Shown in pieces: positions 27,550 to 37,652 of a stretch of 64,000 nt of DNA. The notes beneath the pieces were generated by a model that worked only from the letters and a program-made list of their open reading frames with translations, made no database searches and was not told the origin of the DNA. The stretch is taken from positions 269,198 through 333,197 of the forward strand of contig NZ_AZDI01000001.1 of NCBI RefSeq assembly GCF_001434695.1, given 5' to 3'. Source of the stretch: Dellaglioa algida DSM 15638 (GTDB lineage: Bacteria; Bacillota; Bacilli; Lactobacillales; Lactobacillaceae). A program made the translations under genes and the position numbers. Each line of letters opens with the position of its first letter. The first letter of the stretch is position 1.

Positions 27550-28069
27550 ATTCATTTAATACGTTGTCCTGAACCATTCCGCCAGCTTTCATGAACATAT
27601 ACATAACAATCGGCCCAACATATGTAAAGCCGTGTTTCTTCATATCCACAGCAACCGCTTTTGATAATTCACTACTTGTCGGTACTTCGTCGCGTTCAGT
27701 ATATTCATTTACCAAAGGCTTATCATTAACAAATTTCCATAAATAATTTGAAAAACTACCATATTCTTTTTGAATGGATAAAACCGCTTGAGCATCATTA
27801 ATCGTTGCGTTAATTTTCCGTTCATTCTTAATCATGTCACTATCTTTCAACATAACTTCTATTTCGTCAGGTAATATCGCGGCCACTCGTTCTACGTCGT
27901 AATCATAAAAATATTTTGCAAAAACGTCTCGTTTTCCGGCAATCATCTTCCAATTCAAACCTACTTGAAAAATACCAATAGTCAATAATTGAAATAGCTT
28001 GGAATCATCATACGTCGGTTTCCCCCATTGTTCATGATACCAATTCCAACTTTTATCTGTCTCCATCAT
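27548..28069 (-). CDS. DNA-3-methyladenine glycosylase I (Tag) family homologue, key residues changed
   Basis: Tag excises 3-methyladenine in base excision repair. The 173-residue product aligns with the family: WYHEQWGKP, DDSKLFQLL, QVGLNWKMI and the C-terminal HGFTYVGPIVMYMFMKAGGMVQDN. However, by alignment with E. coli Tag from memory, the base-recognition Glu38 position is Gly, the N-terminal zinc Cys4 is absent, and the protein ends before the second zinc-ligand pair. It may be a divergent glycosylase or have lost activity. The ATG at 28069 is preferred to GTG at 28075, which abuts the GGGGAG site. Confidence 0.82.
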   Translation of the reverse strand: MMETDKSWNWYHEQWGKPTYDDSKLFQLLTIGIFQVGLNWKMIAGKRDVFAKYFYDYDVERVAAILPDEIEVMLKDSDMIKNERKINATINDAQAVLSIQKEYGSFSNYLWKFVNDKPLVNEYTERDEVPTSSELSKAVAVDMKKHGFTYVGPIVMYMFMKAGGMVQDNVLNE

Positions 28070-28100
28070 AGTCACTCCCCTTTAATGACTTTAGTGTACA

Positions 28101-28137
28101 AAAAAAAGATGAATACAACAAGCAAGTTGTACTCATC
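28101..28137 (-). terminator. Terminator downstream of the acetyltransferase pseudogene
   Basis: Twelve-base arms 28108-28119 and 28126-28137 with one G-U pair, followed on the minus strand by seven T residues. Confidence 0.85.
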
Positions 28138-28166
28138 CTGGTATTTTAAGTATTATTCTCCGATAA

Positions 28167-28642
28167 TTAAATAACCTTAACCATGTTAAACCACTCTGCT
28201 CCACCATGCTTAGATAAAGCCATTCCTTCATTTTTAAAGCCATGTCTTTCATAGAATCCAATAAGTTCGCGTAAACACGTCAGAGTAACCGCTTGTCGCT
28301 TATTAGATAACGCATTTCCTTCCATAGCTTTAAGTAGCTGACCCGATATTCCCTGATGCTGATACTTTGCAGAAACAGCTAAACTTAAAATACTCTGGAA
28401 TCCTCCGTTCGCAGGGTTTACGGTCGTTTTTATAAATAAATCATCTGTTAAATATCGTTGATTAACGACTGGCCCATTAATAAAACCTATGACCTTATTA
28501 TCTTCGTTGCGAGCAACAAAAAATGTATCCGTAATATGCTCGATTCTTTCGTTGCCGCCTGTCCTGGAACAAATCCAGCTTCTTCAATTTTGAATATATC
28601 TAATAAGTCATCCGGTTTTACATTAGTTATTTTAATAGTCAA
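28167..28642 (-). pseudogene. GNAT-family N-acetyltransferase, frameshifted
   Basis: Two overlapping minus-strand reading frames together make one GNAT acetyltransferase of about 155 residues. The first, from a TTG at 28642 behind GGAGG, encodes MTIKITNVKPDDLLDIFKIE and AGFVPGQAATKE, then runs out of frame. The second, from about 28545, encodes RIEHITDTFFVARN, the acetyl-CoA loop YQHQGISGQLLKAME (Q/R-x-x-G-x-G/A type) and FYERHGFKNEG, ending at 28167. Compared with relatives about four codons also seem missing at the junction, so a small deletion that broke the frame is likely. A sequencing error is possible. Confidence 0.8.
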
Positions 28643-28681
28643 CTAAAAAAATCCTCCAGTACATTTATTCGTTAAAATACA

Positions 28682-28725
28682 AAAAGACTGAATTGAGGTG
28701 AACCCACAATAAAACCCAGTCTTTT
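28682..28725 (-). terminator. Terminator downstream of lepA
   Basis: Arms 28682-28690 and 28717-28725 are complementary over nine bases around a partly paired loop, with a T-run following on the minus strand. Confidence 0.65.
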
Positions 28726-28751
28726 ATATACTAATATTTAATTTAAAAAAT

Positions 28752-30593
28752 CTATTTTTTCTTAGTTTCTTCCTCTTCGTCAATCTTCAAGACAGCCATA
28801 AATGCTTCTTGAGGAATCTCAACGTTACCAACTTGCTTCATTCGTTTCTTACCAGCTTTTTGTTTTTCTAAAAGTTTCATACGGCGTGTACGATCACCAC
28901 CATAAAGCTTAGCCGTAACATCTTTACGATAAGCTTTAATATTGGTTCTCGCAATAATTTTTTGCCCAGCCGCAGCTTGGACTGGAATTTCAAACATTTG
29001 ACGGGGAATTAATGTCCGTAGTTTGTTGACAATTCCCTTACCGCGTTCAAACGAGAAATCCCGATGGACAATAAAGCTTAAAGCATCAACTGCTTCACCA
29101 TTTAATAAGATATCAACCTTAATTAAATCACTTGGACGATAACCTTCTTCTTCGTAATCAAGAGAGGCATATCCACGCGTATTTGATTTTAACTTATCGA
29201 AGAAATCAAAAATAATTTCCGATAAAGGCATATGATAAATAATGTTGACACGGAATTCATCTAAATAGTCCATGGTATCAAAAACGCCACGTTTTTTCTG
29301 GCAAAGTTCCATAACCGCACCAACGTATTCATTAGGTACCATGATACTTGCCTTCACATATGGCTCATTAATTTGTTTAATTGATGATGGTTCCGGCATT
29401 TCAGAGGGATTAGAGACAATTAACTTCTCACCATCAGTTAAATCAACATGATAAATAACGGATGGTGCCGTCGTTATCAAATCTAGCCCAGATTCACGTT
29501 CTAAGCGTTCTTGAACAACATCCATGTGCAACAACCCTAAGAACCCACAACGGAACCCAAATCCCAAAGCTTGAGACGTTTCTGGTTCAAACTGCAGAGC
29601 AGCATCATTCAACTGTAATCTTTCAAGCGCTTCACGTAATTCATTATATTTTGAATTATCAACAGGATAGAGTCCACAGTAAACCATCGGATTAATTGCA
29701 CGATAACCGTCTAATGGCTCAGTAGCAGGATTATCTGCCGATGTTACGGTATCACCGACTCGCGTGTCACGAATATCTTTAATTGCCGCTGTAATATAAC
29801 CAACGTCACCAGCCATTAAAAACTCGCGGTCAACAGCCTTGGGTGACATAACGCCAACTTCCGTAACTTCATATTTCTTCTTACTGTTCATTAATTCAAT
29901 CATATCACCAGGTTTTACGACGCCATCAACTACTCGGATACTTAAAACAACACCACGATAGCTATCATAAATTGAATCAAAAATTAATGCCTTAAGTGGT
30001 TTCTTTAAATCACCACTTGGTGCAGGAATTTTTGTAACAATTTGTTCAAGCATCTCTTCAATACCAATGCCATTTTTTGCACTCGCTAAAACGGCATCAG
30101 AAGCATCTAATCCAATAACATCTTCAATTTCTTTTTTCACCATTTCAATATTAGCAGATGGTAAATCAATTTTATTAATGACTGGTAAAATTTCAAGATC
30201 ATCATCGATTGCTAAATAAACGTTTGCAAGAGTTTGTGCTTCAACCCCCTGAGCAGCATCAACAACAAGCACAGCTCCCTCACAAGCAGCTAAACTTCTT
30301 GAAACTTCATAAGTGAAATCGACATGTCCTGGTGTATCGATTAAATGGAAGATATATGTTTCACCATCTTTAGCAAGATAATGTAACTCAACCGCATTTA
30401 ATTTTATTGTAATACCACGTTCTCGTTCAAGATCCATTGAATCCAATAATTGATTCTTCATCTCACGTTTCGTAACTGTATCAGTCATCTCAAGGATACG
30501 ATCCGCAAGCGTTGATTTTCCGTGATCAATATGTGCCACAATCGAAAAATTACGAATATGTTTTTGTCTGTCTTGCATTTCTTCAAAATCCAT
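28752..30593 (-). CDS. lepA: Elongation factor 4 (LepA), ribosomal back-translocase GTPase
   Basis: Ribosome-binding GTPase linked to back-translocation and to translation and assembly quality. The 613-residue protein starts [17 protein letters not shown], has AHIDHGKST (P-loop), [17 protein letters not shown], the EF-G-like domains, and the LepA-specific C-terminal domain ending in [20 protein letters not shown]. It is transcribed alone, with a promoter at 30630-30658 and terminators on both sides, downstream of dnaJ as in many lactobacilli. Confidence 0.97.
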   Translation of the reverse strand: MDFEEMQDRQKHIRNFSIVAHIDHGKSTLADRILEMTDTVTKREMKNQLLDSMDLERERGITIKLNAVELHYLAKDGETYIFHLIDTPGHVDFTYEVSRSLAACEGAVLVVDAAQGVEAQTLANVYLAIDDDLEILPVINKIDLPSANIEMVKKEIEDVIGLDASDAVLASAKNGIGIEEMLEQIVTKIPAPSGDLKKPLKALIFDSIYDSYRGVVLSIRVVDGVVKPGDMIELMNSKKKYEVTEVGVMSPKAVDREFLMAGDVGYITAAIKDIRDTRVGDTVTSADNPATEPLDGYRAINPMVYCGLYPVDNSKYNELREALERLQLNDAALQFEPETSQALGFGFRCGFLGLLHMDVVQERLERESGLDLITTAPSVIYHVDLTDGEKLIVSNPSEMPEPSSIKQINEPYVKASIMVPNEYVGAVMELCQKKRGVFDTMDYLDEFRVNIIYHMPLSEIIFDFFDKLKSNTRGYASLDYEEEGYRPSDLIKVDILLNGEAVDALSFIVHRDFSFERGKGIVNKLRTLIPRQMFEIPVQAAAGQKIIARTNIKAYRKDVTAKLYGGDRTRRMKLLEKQKAGKKRMKQVGNVEIPQEAFMAVLKIDEEEETKKK

Positions 30594-30629
30594 TAATTGC
30601 GTCCTACTTTCTTGTCTCTATCTTTTTCA

Positions 30630-30658
30630 AGTATAACAATCAACACGGGTAAACACAA
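30630..30658 (-). promoter_or_regulatory. Promoter of lepA
   Basis: Minus-strand TTGTGT (30658-30653), 17-base spacer, TATACT (30635-30630). It lies between the dnaJ terminator and lepA. Confidence 0.5.
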
Positions 30659-30672
30659 TTACAGTTCTTGTA

Positions 30673-30708
30673 CAAAAAAATAGAATCATCTCATTAAGAC
30701 GATCCTAT
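30673..30708 (-). terminator. Terminator downstream of dnaJ
   Basis: Twelve-base arms 30680-30691 and 30697-30708, including two G-U pairs, followed by seven T residues on the minus strand. Confidence 0.88.
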
Positions 30709-30716
30709 CTTCCGAT

Positions 30717-31853
30717 TTATTTTTTACCTTTAAATTGATCTTTTAACTTATCAAACAAGTTACCTTCACCAACAACATTTTTGCCGCTAGCTGTAGCAAA
30801 CTCTTTTAAAGCTTCTTTTTGTTCTTTTTTCAAGTTACGAGGCGTTTCGATATTAACCGTCACTTGTTGGTCACCGTTACCTTTACCATGTAACTTAGGT
30901 GCACCCTTATCACGTAATCTAAATGTTGTTCCTGTCTGAGTTCCAGCTGGAATTTTCATTTTAACGTCACCGTGTACCGTTTCAACCGTCACTTCGTCAC
31001 CCAAAGCAGCTTGAACGAAACTTATCGGAACATCAATATAAATCTCAGATCCTTCGCGATCAAAAGTTCCACTAGCTTGGACTCTAAAGATAATGTACAA
31101 ATCTCCATAAGGCCCGCTATTCTCGCCCGCTTCACCTTGTCCTTGTAGACGCATTTGTTGACCATCTTCAACGCCGGCAGGAACGGTTACTTTAACTTCA
31201 TGTCTTTCGTCAGTATGACCTGAACCATGACAAGTTTCACATTTTTCTTCAATTTCTTTACCTGAACCATGACAAACGTCACATTCTTGTTCAGTCATCA
31301 TATTGCCAAGTGGTGTCCGACGCTCAACTTGAATTGTGCCTCGTCCGCCACACTTGCGACATGTAATTGGAGATGTTCCAGGTTTTGCACCAGAACCGCC
31401 ACAAGTGGCACAAAGACTTTTACGATTGTATTTGATTGTTGATTCCTTACCAAAAACACCTTCGTTAAATGTCAATGTCATCTCGTATTGTAAATCACGT
31501 CCTGCACGCGGAGCAGTTGGGTCTTGAGTAGCACCGCCACCGAAAAATGAACTGAAAATATCTTCAAATCCACCGCCGCCAAATCCACCTTGTTGGCCTT
31601 GACCACCAAAACCTCGGTAGCCACCACCTTGTGATCCAGCTGAACCATATTGGTCATATTCAGCCTTCTTTTGTGGGTCCCCAACAGTCTCATAAGCTTC
31701 AGTAATTTCTTTGAATTTATCTTCCGCACCAGCATCTTTATTAATATCTGGATGATATTGTTTAGATAACTTACGGTACGCTTTTTTTATTTCCTCAGGT
31801 GATGATTCCTTAGTCACACCAAGTACATCATATGGATCTCTGTTCTCTGCCAT
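30717..31853 (-). CDS. dnaJ: Chaperone protein DnaJ (Hsp40)
   Basis: Co-chaperone that delivers clients to DnaK and stimulates its ATPase. The 378-residue type I protein has a J domain (1-70) with the HPD motif, a G/F-rich linker (about 75-115), a zinc region with four CxxCxGxG-type repeats (about 145-215: [32 protein letters not shown]), then the C-terminal substrate domains. The ATG has CGGAGG upstream. It lies after dnaK but a terminator separates them, so it may have partly independent expression. Confidence 0.97.
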   Translation of the reverse strand: MAENRDPYDVLGVTKESSPEEIKKAYRKLSKQYHPDINKDAGAEDKFKEITEAYETVGDPQKKAEYDQYGSAGSQGGGYRGFGGQGQQGGFGGGGFEDIFSSFFGGGATQDPTAPRAGRDLQYEMTLTFNEGVFGKESTIKYNRKSLCATCGGSGAKPGTSPITCRKCGGRGTIQVERRTPLGNMMTEQECDVCHGSGKEIEEKCETCHGSGHTDERHEVKVTVPAGVEDGQQMRLQGQGEAGENSGPYGDLYIIFRVQASGTFDREGSEIYIDVPISFVQAALGDEVTVETVHGDVKMKIPAGTQTGTTFRLRDKGAPKLHGKGNGDQQVTVNIETPRNLKKEQKEALKEFATASGKNVVGEGNLFDKLKDQFKGKK

Positions 31854-31922
31854 TCCGTACCTCCGAATAACCTTTTTGGTTTTTATTGCTCTAAATAGGA
31901 TAACATGCCTAACATGAAATAA

Positions 31923-31952
31923 AAAGTCAAAGTCCCAAAGGCCTTTGACTTT
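31923..31952 (-). terminator. Terminator between dnaK and dnaJ
   Basis: Ten-base perfect arms 31923-31932 and 31943-31952, then TTTTTATTT on the minus strand. It would limit read-through from hrcA-grpE-dnaK into dnaJ. Confidence 0.85.
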
Positions 31953-31978
31953 CTATCATGCTTAGAATTTGGTAAAAA

Positions 31979-33814
31979 TTATTTCTTGTCTTCAGGTTTA
32001 ACTTCTTCGAAGTCACCATCGACCGTTTCATCTTTAGGGTCTTTAGCTGCGCCTTCGGCACCAGCTTCACCTTGAGCATCTTGTGCTTGTTGATATAATT
32101 TAACAGTTAGGTCTTGAACGATTTTATTCAATTCGTCTTTCTTAACTTTCATATCTTCAACATTGTTATCTTCTTGAGCTTTCTTCAAAGCATCACGAGC
32201 ATCTTCTGCAGATTTAATTTCTTCTTCAGTTACTTTACCTTTTAATTCTTCTAAAGTTTTATCAACTGAGAATAATAATTGGTCAACTTCATTTTTCAAG
32301 TCAACTTCTTCTTTACGTGCTTTATCAGCTTCTTCATTTTCTTTAGCTTCGTTAACCATGCGTTCGATTTCGTCTTCTGCAAGACCACCTGAACTCTTGA
32401 TTGTAATTTTTTGTTCTTTGTTTGTGCCTAAATCTTTAGCAGAAACATTAACAATCCCATTTTTATCAATATCAAATTTAACTTCGATTTGAGGGATGCC
32501 ACGAGGTGCAGCAGGAATATCATTTAATTGGAAGCGACCCAATGTTTTGTTATCTGTAGCCATTGGACGTTCACCTTGTAAGACATGGATATCAACGGCT
32601 GGTTGATTATCTGCGGCTGTTGAGAATGTTTGTGACTTACTTGTTGGAATTGTTGTGTTACGGTCAATTAACTTAGTGAAGACACTACCCATTGTTTCAA
32701 TACCCAATGAAAGTGGTGTTACATCAAGTAAAACGACATCCTTAACATCACCAGTAATCACACCACCTTGAATTGCAGCACCAAGTGCAACAGCTTCATC
32801 AGGGTTAACTGATTGGTTAGGTTTATGGTCTGTTTCTTTTTCAACTAATGCTTGAACTGCTGGAATACGTGTTGATCCACCAACCAAGATAACTTGATCA
32901 ATATCAGCATTTATTAAACCAGCATCCTTCAAAGCATTTTGAACTGGAATACGTGTACGTTCAACTAATTCTTGTGTTAAGTTATCGAATTGTGCACGTG
33001 ATAATGTTGCTTCTAAATGTAAAGGTCCAGCAGCACCGGCTGTGATAAATGGTAAGCTAATTTGTGCACTAGTAACACCAGAAACATCTTTTTTAGCTTT
33101 TTCAGCAGCATCTTTAAGACGTTGCATTGCCATTTTGTCTTTTGATAAATCAATACCATTTTCTTTTTTGAAAGTATCAACTAACCAGTCCATGATTTTT
33201 TGATCAAAATCATCGCCACCAAGTTTAGTATCACCATTTGTTGATAATACTTCAAAGACACCGTCGCCTAATTCAAGGATAGAAACATCAAATGTACCAC
33301 CACCTAAATCAAAGACAAGGATTTTTTCATCTTTTTCAGTATTTTCAAGACCATATGCCAAAGCTGCTGCAGTTGGTTCGTTAACAATACGTTCAACTTC
33401 TAAACCAGCAATTTTACCAGCATCTTTTGTAGCTTGACGTTGTGAATCATTGAAGTAAGCAGGAACTGTAATAACAGCTTGTGTTACTGATTCGCCTAAG
33501 TATGCTTCAGAATATTCTTTAATGTATTGTAAAATCATTGCTGAAACTTCTTGTGGTGTATATGATTTACCTTGAATATCAACTTTATAGCCTTCTTCAC
33601 CCATGTGACGTTTAATTGATGCCACAGTATCTGGATTTGTGATTGCTTGACGTTTTGCAACTTCACCGACTTGTGTTTCGCCATCTTTAAATGAAACAAC
33701 TGATGGTGTTGTACGGTTTCCTTCTGGATTTGTAATAATTTTTGCTTCTTTACCTTCTAAAACAGCAACAGCTGAGTTAGTTGTTCCTAAATCAATTCCT
33801 ATAATCTTTGCCAT
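31979..33814 (-). CDS. dnaK: Chaperone protein DnaK (Hsp70)
   Basis: ATP-dependent folding chaperone. The 611-residue protein starts [21 protein letters not shown], has the ATPase-domain motifs [14 protein letters not shown] and [14 protein letters not shown], the interdomain linker [15 protein letters not shown], and a substrate domain with an acidic C-terminus. It lacks the roughly 24-residue insertion of Gram-negative DnaK, as usual in Firmicutes. It follows grpE by 25 bases and belongs to the CIRCE-controlled hrcA-grpE-dnaK unit. Confidence 0.98.
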   Translation of the reverse strand: MAKIIGIDLGTTNSAVAVLEGKEAKIITNPEGNRTTPSVVSFKDGETQVGEVAKRQAITNPDTVASIKRHMGEEGYKVDIQGKSYTPQEVSAMILQYIKEYSEAYLGESVTQAVITVPAYFNDSQRQATKDAGKIAGLEVERIVNEPTAAALAYGLENTEKDEKILVFDLGGGTFDVSILELGDGVFEVLSTNGDTKLGGDDFDQKIMDWLVDTFKKENGIDLSKDKMAMQRLKDAAEKAKKDVSGVTSAQISLPFITAGAAGPLHLEATLSRAQFDNLTQELVERTRIPVQNALKDAGLINADIDQVILVGGSTRIPAVQALVEKETDHKPNQSVNPDEAVALGAAIQGGVITGDVKDVVLLDVTPLSLGIETMGSVFTKLIDRNTTIPTSKSQTFSTAADNQPAVDIHVLQGERPMATDNKTLGRFQLNDIPAAPRGIPQIEVKFDIDKNGIVNVSAKDLGTNKEQKITIKSSGGLAEDEIERMVNEAKENEEADKARKEEVDLKNEVDQLLFSVDKTLEELKGKVTEEEIKSAEDARDALKKAQEDNNVEDMKVKKDELNKIVQDLTVKLYQQAQDAQGEAGAEGAAKDPKDETVDGDFEEVKPEDKK

Positions 33815-33839
33815 AATTTATCTACCTCTTCTTATATTA

Positions 33840-34436
33840 TTATTGAGCGACAACGACCATTGCTGGACGTAACACTCTATCTTTTAATTTGTATCCTTTT
33901 TGAAGGACTTGAACAATTGTATCTGCCTTCTGATCATCAGAAGCAGGAACAGTTTGAACTGCTTGATGAATAGTTGGATCGAACATAACGCCATCAGTTG
34001 CAATTTCAATCACGTCATTATTAGTTAACGCTTTTTGTGCATCTTTGTAAACTAATTCGATACCTTTTTTTAGTTGCTCGCCATTTTCAGTATCGACCTC
34101 AATTGACAACGCTCTTTCTAAATTATCGATAACAGGTAAAACGTCTTTAGCTAATGACTGTCCACTATACTTCAAGAGTTGTTCTTGTTCTTTCTTAAAG
34201 CGAGTATTCATATTTGCCATCTCGGCTTCTGCCCGTAAATATTTATCTTCCATTGCATCTAGATTGACTTGTAATTCAGCCAACTTATCCGCATCAGAAG
34301 GTTTTTTACTAAATTTTTCTTTTACTTTATCAGTAACAGAACTTTTTTTCTCATTTTGATCAGTTGTTTCATTAGCTTGATGTTGCTCTTGTGCAACATC
34401 TTCCTCAACTAAATCTTCTTTGGCATCCTTAACCAC
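33840..34436 (-). CDS. grpE: Nucleotide exchange factor GrpE
   Basis: Promotes ADP release from DnaK. The 198-residue protein has a disordered acidic N-terminus (1-55), a long coiled coil (about 60-105, LAELQVNLDAMEDKYLRAEAE) and the beta domain with DVIEIATDGVMFDPTIHQAV and the C-terminal GYKLKDRVLRPAMVVV. The GTG at 34436 is chosen because it lies eight bases from the AAAGGGG site; an in-frame GTG at 34445 overlaps that site. It sits between hrcA and dnaK. Confidence 0.95.
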   Translation of the reverse strand: MVKDAKEDLVEEDVAQEQHQANETTDQNEKKSSVTDKVKEKFSKKPSDADKLAELQVNLDAMEDKYLRAEAEMANMNTRFKKEQEQLLKYSGQSLAKDVLPVIDNLERALSIEVDTENGEQLKKGIELVYKDAQKALTNNDVIEIATDGVMFDPTIHQAVQTVPASDDQKADTIVQVLQKGYKLKDRVLRPAMVVVAQ

Positions 34437-34453
34437 ACACAACACCCCTTTTC

Positions 34454-35497
34454 TTATTTATCAAATTGTTGATAATAATCTAATAATTTTTTTGCAAGCT
34501 CATCACTGAATGCATCGAGTAAACCAATCATCTTTGAATATGGCATATTTGTTGGACCCAATAACGCAATAACACCCTGACCATGGTCGCTAACATCATA
34601 ACTAGCTGATATTAGACTATAGTTATCAAGTAATTGATTCGTTAATTCCTCACCAATCTTAATTTGAATGGGTTTACCTTGAATGCCAATCAAATCACCA
34701 ATATTCTTATTATTCGATGTATCTACTAAATCGTACAGCGATTTTAGTTCATCCACGTTACTGTCAGTTGCAAAATCTAAAATATTAGATTTACCACCAA
34801 CAAAAACCTGTTCACGTGCTGCCTGCTTTAAAATATTACCAAAAACATCTAAAATGCCATCCGGCCTACGCATATAATCAACCAACATAACCGGTATACT
34901 TGTCCTTAGCTTCATAGAAATTTCGGCTAACGACAACCCAATTAATTGGTCGTTCAACAACCTCGTTACAGCTTCCAAATCTGAACCATTAATTGATTTA
35001 GGAATACTAAACGTTTGATTTTCAACAACACCACTACTCATAACAAGAATAGCCATAATTCGGTGATTTCCTAGTGGAACTAATCGGAACCCTTCGAGTC
35101 GACTCTCCGTTGTTTCAGGTCGTAGTGAAATTGCCGTATAATTCGTCAAATCTGAAAGAATCTTAGTTGATTCCGCAAATATTTCATCAATCTTTTGAAA
35201 ATGAACACCAAGAGAATTTTGAATATTCACCAGTTCTGCCGCCGGAACAACCCCGGGTTGAACAATATGGTCTACGTAATAACGATATCCTAAAAACGAA
35301 GGGATGCGTCCTGAAGAAGAATGCGTTTTTTTAATTAACCCTTTATTCTCCAAGGCAACCATTTCATTTCTTATCGTTGCCGAACTAACATGCATTGGCA
35401 AAAAGTCGACGACCGATTTAGAACCAACCGGTTGTCCAACTTCCGTATAAACTCTGACAATTGCTTCTAACACTAACATTTGTCTTTCCGTTAGCAT
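34454..35497 (-). CDS. hrcA: Heat-inducible transcription repressor HrcA
   Basis: Represses class I heat-shock genes by binding CIRCE; its folding depends on GroE. The 347-residue protein has an N-terminal winged helix (about 1-75, LTERQMLVLEAIVRVY, then SSATIRNEMVALENKGLI) and the GAF-like and insertion domains typical of HrcA. The ATG at 35497 is seven bases from GAGGTG; an in-frame TTG at 35503 is too close to that site. A CIRCE element lies immediately upstream, giving autoregulation of hrcA-grpE-dnaK. Confidence 0.96.
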   Translation of the reverse strand: MLTERQMLVLEAIVRVYTEVGQPVGSKSVVDFLPMHVSSATIRNEMVALENKGLIKKTHSSSGRIPSFLGYRYYVDHIVQPGVVPAAELVNIQNSLGVHFQKIDEIFAESTKILSDLTNYTAISLRPETTESRLEGFRLVPLGNHRIMAILVMSSGVVENQTFSIPKSINGSDLEAVTRLLNDQLIGLSLAEISMKLRTSIPVMLVDYMRRPDGILDVFGNILKQAAREQVFVGGKSNILDFATDSNVDELKSLYDLVDTSNNKNIGDLIGIQGKPIQIKIGEELTNQLLDNYSLISASYDVSDHGQGVIALLGPTNMPYSKMIGLLDAFSDELAKKLLDYYQQFDK

Positions 35498-35513
35498 GAT
35501 CAATCACCTCTTT

Positions 35514-35540
35514 TTAGCACTTAGCACAATAGAGTGCTAA
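35514..35540. promoter_or_regulatory. CIRCE element (HrcA operator)
   Basis: TTAGCACTT, nine bases, GAGTGCTAA: the consensus inverted repeat with one mismatch, in the last base of the left arm. It lies between the hrcA promoter and start codon. Confidence 0.96.
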
Positions 35541-35550
35541 GACAACTATT

Positions 35551-35579
35551 AATATACTAAATGTTTAGATTGTTGTCAA
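35551..35579 (-). promoter_or_regulatory. Promoter of hrcA-grpE-dnaK
   Basis: Minus-strand perfect TTGACA (35579-35574), 17-base spacer, TATATT (35556-35551). The predicted start falls at the edge of CIRCE. Confidence 0.88.
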
Positions 35580-35603
35580 GGAATGCACTCGTTTTTTTAA
35601 AGA

Positions 35604-35641
35604 AAATGACTGACTAAATATCTCTATTTAGTCAGTCATTT
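35604..35641 (-). terminator. Terminator downstream of ribF
   Basis: Perfect 16-base arms 35604-35619 and 35626-35641 with a six-base loop, followed by a T-rich tract on the minus strand. It insulates the heat-shock operon from truB-ribF. Confidence 0.88.
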
Positions 35642-35659
35642 ATGATTTATTTAGATTAA

Positions 35660-36595
35660 TTAATTAAAATAAGCAATTGTCATTTTTTTATCTTGATTTA
35701 ACTGTGAGATTAATCCATCAATCCCATCAAATTTAATTTCACTTCTCAAATATGACAGCCATTCGACCGTTACCTGTTGACCATAGATCATTTCATTAAA
35801 ATCAAACAAATTAATTTCAACGGTTAATTCACGATCTTGCCCAAATGTGACATTATATCCGATAGATGCCATTCCACGATACCAGACACCAGATACCTGG
35901 ACCCTTGTCACATAGATTCCAGGTCCCGGAATTCGAATATGCTCGTTAAACTCTAGATTCAACGTCGGAAACCCAAGTTCTCTACCCCTGGCTTCGCCAT
36001 GAACAACCTCACCAATCGTTTGATACTCATACCCTAACAATCTATTCACATCGTTTATCTGCCCTTTATCGATAGCAGCCCTAATTCTAGTTGAACTTAT
36101 CTTTTGATCTTCAGATATCAATTCAGGTACAGTTACAACCTCAAATTGTTGATGAGCATACTTGGCCAATGTATCCATATTAGCAATATCTTTTTTACCA
36201 TAAGTATAATCAAACCCAGCAACAACAACTTGTGCATGCAGATCAATCATATACTTGGTAACAAAATCCTGTGGTGTTAAACTTGCCAAATCATTGTTTA
36301 ACGTTAGGATATAAAAAATATCAACACCTAGTCCCTCCATTAATGAAATTTTCTTTTCCATTGAGGTTAAGTATTTAATACTTCGTTCAGGTTTCTTTTG
36401 AAATTGAACCGAAGGATGCTTATCAAACGTCATCACCGCAAGTTTAATTTTCTTTTCGTTGGCTTTTTGTTTAGCCTTTAGTATTACTTTTTGATGTCCT
36501 AAATGAACGCCATCAAAAAATCCCATAGCTAGCGAGATTGCCTCGTCATCAATTTCTTTAGGATCGTATGGCTCAGTTAAATAAATAACTTTCAT
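35660..36595 (-). CDS. ribF: Bifunctional riboflavin kinase / FAD synthetase
   Basis: Converts riboflavin to FMN and FMN to FAD. The 311-residue protein has the N-terminal FMN adenylyltransferase domain (about 1-180) with GFFDGVHLGHQKV, GFDYTYGKK and the ISSTRIR motif, then the C-terminal riboflavin kinase domain (about 185-311) with GRELGFPTLNLE and the YVTRV, MASIGYNVTFG and VEINLFDFN blocks. It follows truB by 16 bases, the usual truB-ribF pair. Confidence 0.96.
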   Translation of the reverse strand: MKVIYLTEPYDPKEIDDEAISLAMGFFDGVHLGHQKVILKAKQKANEKKIKLAVMTFDKHPSVQFQKKPERSIKYLTSMEKKISLMEGLGVDIFYILTLNNDLASLTPQDFVTKYMIDLHAQVVVAGFDYTYGKKDIANMDTLAKYAHQQFEVVTVPELISEDQKISSTRIRAAIDKGQINDVNRLLGYEYQTIGEVVHGEARGRELGFPTLNLEFNEHIRIPGPGIYVTRVQVSGVWYRGMASIGYNVTFGQDRELTVEINLFDFNEMIYGQQVTVEWLSYLRSEIKFDGIDGLISQLNQDKKMTIAYFN

Positions 36596-36611
36596 ATCAC
36601 AATAACTTCCT

Positions 36612-37517
36612 TTACCCTAAATCAAACATTGTTTCAGATTGATAACGGTCTTTTTCACTGTTCAATCTATACAAACATCTAATTTTATTTTCATAAACTA
36701 ATGCAACCATCTGTTCATCATTAAAAGAATCAATAGCCAAGAAACCACCATTTTTAACAATCGCCCATTGTTCATCAGTTAATTCATACTTTTTAAATGA
36801 CGTTAATGCGGCGTCAATTGGATATAATAATGATTCCAATGTTCCATTAGCCTTGGCTTCATTAAGTTGATCAAGCGTGAAAGCTTTATCAATTCTAAAA
36901 CCGCCACTTTCCAATCTGGTCAAGTCCGACATAACGGCAGGCACACCCAATTTTTTTCCAAGATCAACAGCCAACGTTCTGACATAAGTCCCTTTACCAC
37001 AGGCAACTTCAAAATAAATTTTTTGTCTTTTATTTTCGGCGTCGTATTCTGCGGGCTTTGTTTGAACAAACGAAGTCACAGTAATTTCTCGTTCTGGTCG
37101 TTCAACCGTCTCACCTTTACGTGCATAATCGTACAACCGACGTCCATTAACTTTAACGGCAGAAAACATTGGTGGTATTTGAATCATTGTTCCCGTCATT
37201 TGTTTCATAACAGCATCAATTTCATTTGCTTCAAATGGTTTCAAAATATCTTTTTCTTCAATTGTCTCACCATCTAAATCTTCAGTTTCAGTAGAGAATC
37301 CAAGCGTAATTTCACCCTTATACACTTTACCAGAATTCATTAAATAGTTTACGGTCTTTGTTGCTTTACCAATACAAATTGGTAAAACACCGTCAACGTT
37401 TGGATCTAAAGTACCAGAGTGGCCAACCTTTTTAGTTTGAAAAATACCACGACATTTAAAAACACAATCGTGACTAGTCATACCACGTTCTTTGAGTAGT
37501 GGAATAATTCCGTCCAT
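36612..37517 (-). CDS. truB: tRNA pseudouridine(55) synthase
   Basis: Isomerises U55 in the T-loop of tRNAs. The 301-residue protein starts MDGIIPLLKERGMTSHD and contains KVGHSGTLDPNVDGVL with the catalytic Asp, then GKATK, the PPMFSAVKVNGRRLYDYAR block, and a C-terminal PUA-like part. The ATG has GGAGG upstream. It is separated from rbfA by a terminator and has its own probable extended -10 promoter. Confidence 0.96.
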   Translation of the reverse strand: MDGIIPLLKERGMTSHDCVFKCRGIFQTKKVGHSGTLDPNVDGVLPICIGKATKTVNYLMNSGKVYKGEITLGFSTETEDLDGETIEEKDILKPFEANEIDAVMKQMTGTMIQIPPMFSAVKVNGRRLYDYARKGETVERPEREITVTSFVQTKPAEYDAENKRQKIYFEVACGKGTYVRTLAVDLGKKLGVPAVMSDLTRLESGGFRIDKAFTLDQLNEAKANGTLESLLYPIDAALTSFKKYELTDEQWAIVKNGGFLAIDSFNDEQMVALVYENKIRCLYRLNSEKDRYQSETMFDLG

Positions 37518-37546
37518 CTTCTTACCTCCGTTATTATACTTTTAAT

Positions 37547-37555
37547 AGTATAGCA
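37547..37555 (-). promoter_or_regulatory. Extended -10 promoter of truB-ribF
   Basis: Minus-strand TGCTATACT about 30 bases upstream of truB and downstream of the rbfA terminator. No convincing -35. Confidence 0.45.
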
Positions 37556-37608
37556 TAGTCATCAAACTGAAGGATATCGTTTGTACTTTAGTATAAAAAT
37601 TTAAAATA

Positions 37609-37649
37609 AAAAGTCTTAAAACACTATTAAATAATGTTTTAAGACTTTT
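37609..37649 (-). terminator. Terminator downstream of rbfA
   Basis: Long complementary arms around 37609-37628 and 37633-37649, with an A/T-rich stem and T-rich minus-strand end. It closes the rimP-nusA-ylxR-L7Ae-infB-rbfA operon. Confidence 0.88.
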
Positions 37650-37652
37650 AAA

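Noticed and set aside
36867..37277. A 136-codon plus-strand open frame opposite truB
   Set aside because: Fully antisense to a conserved pseudouridine synthase; no promoter or ribosome binding site.
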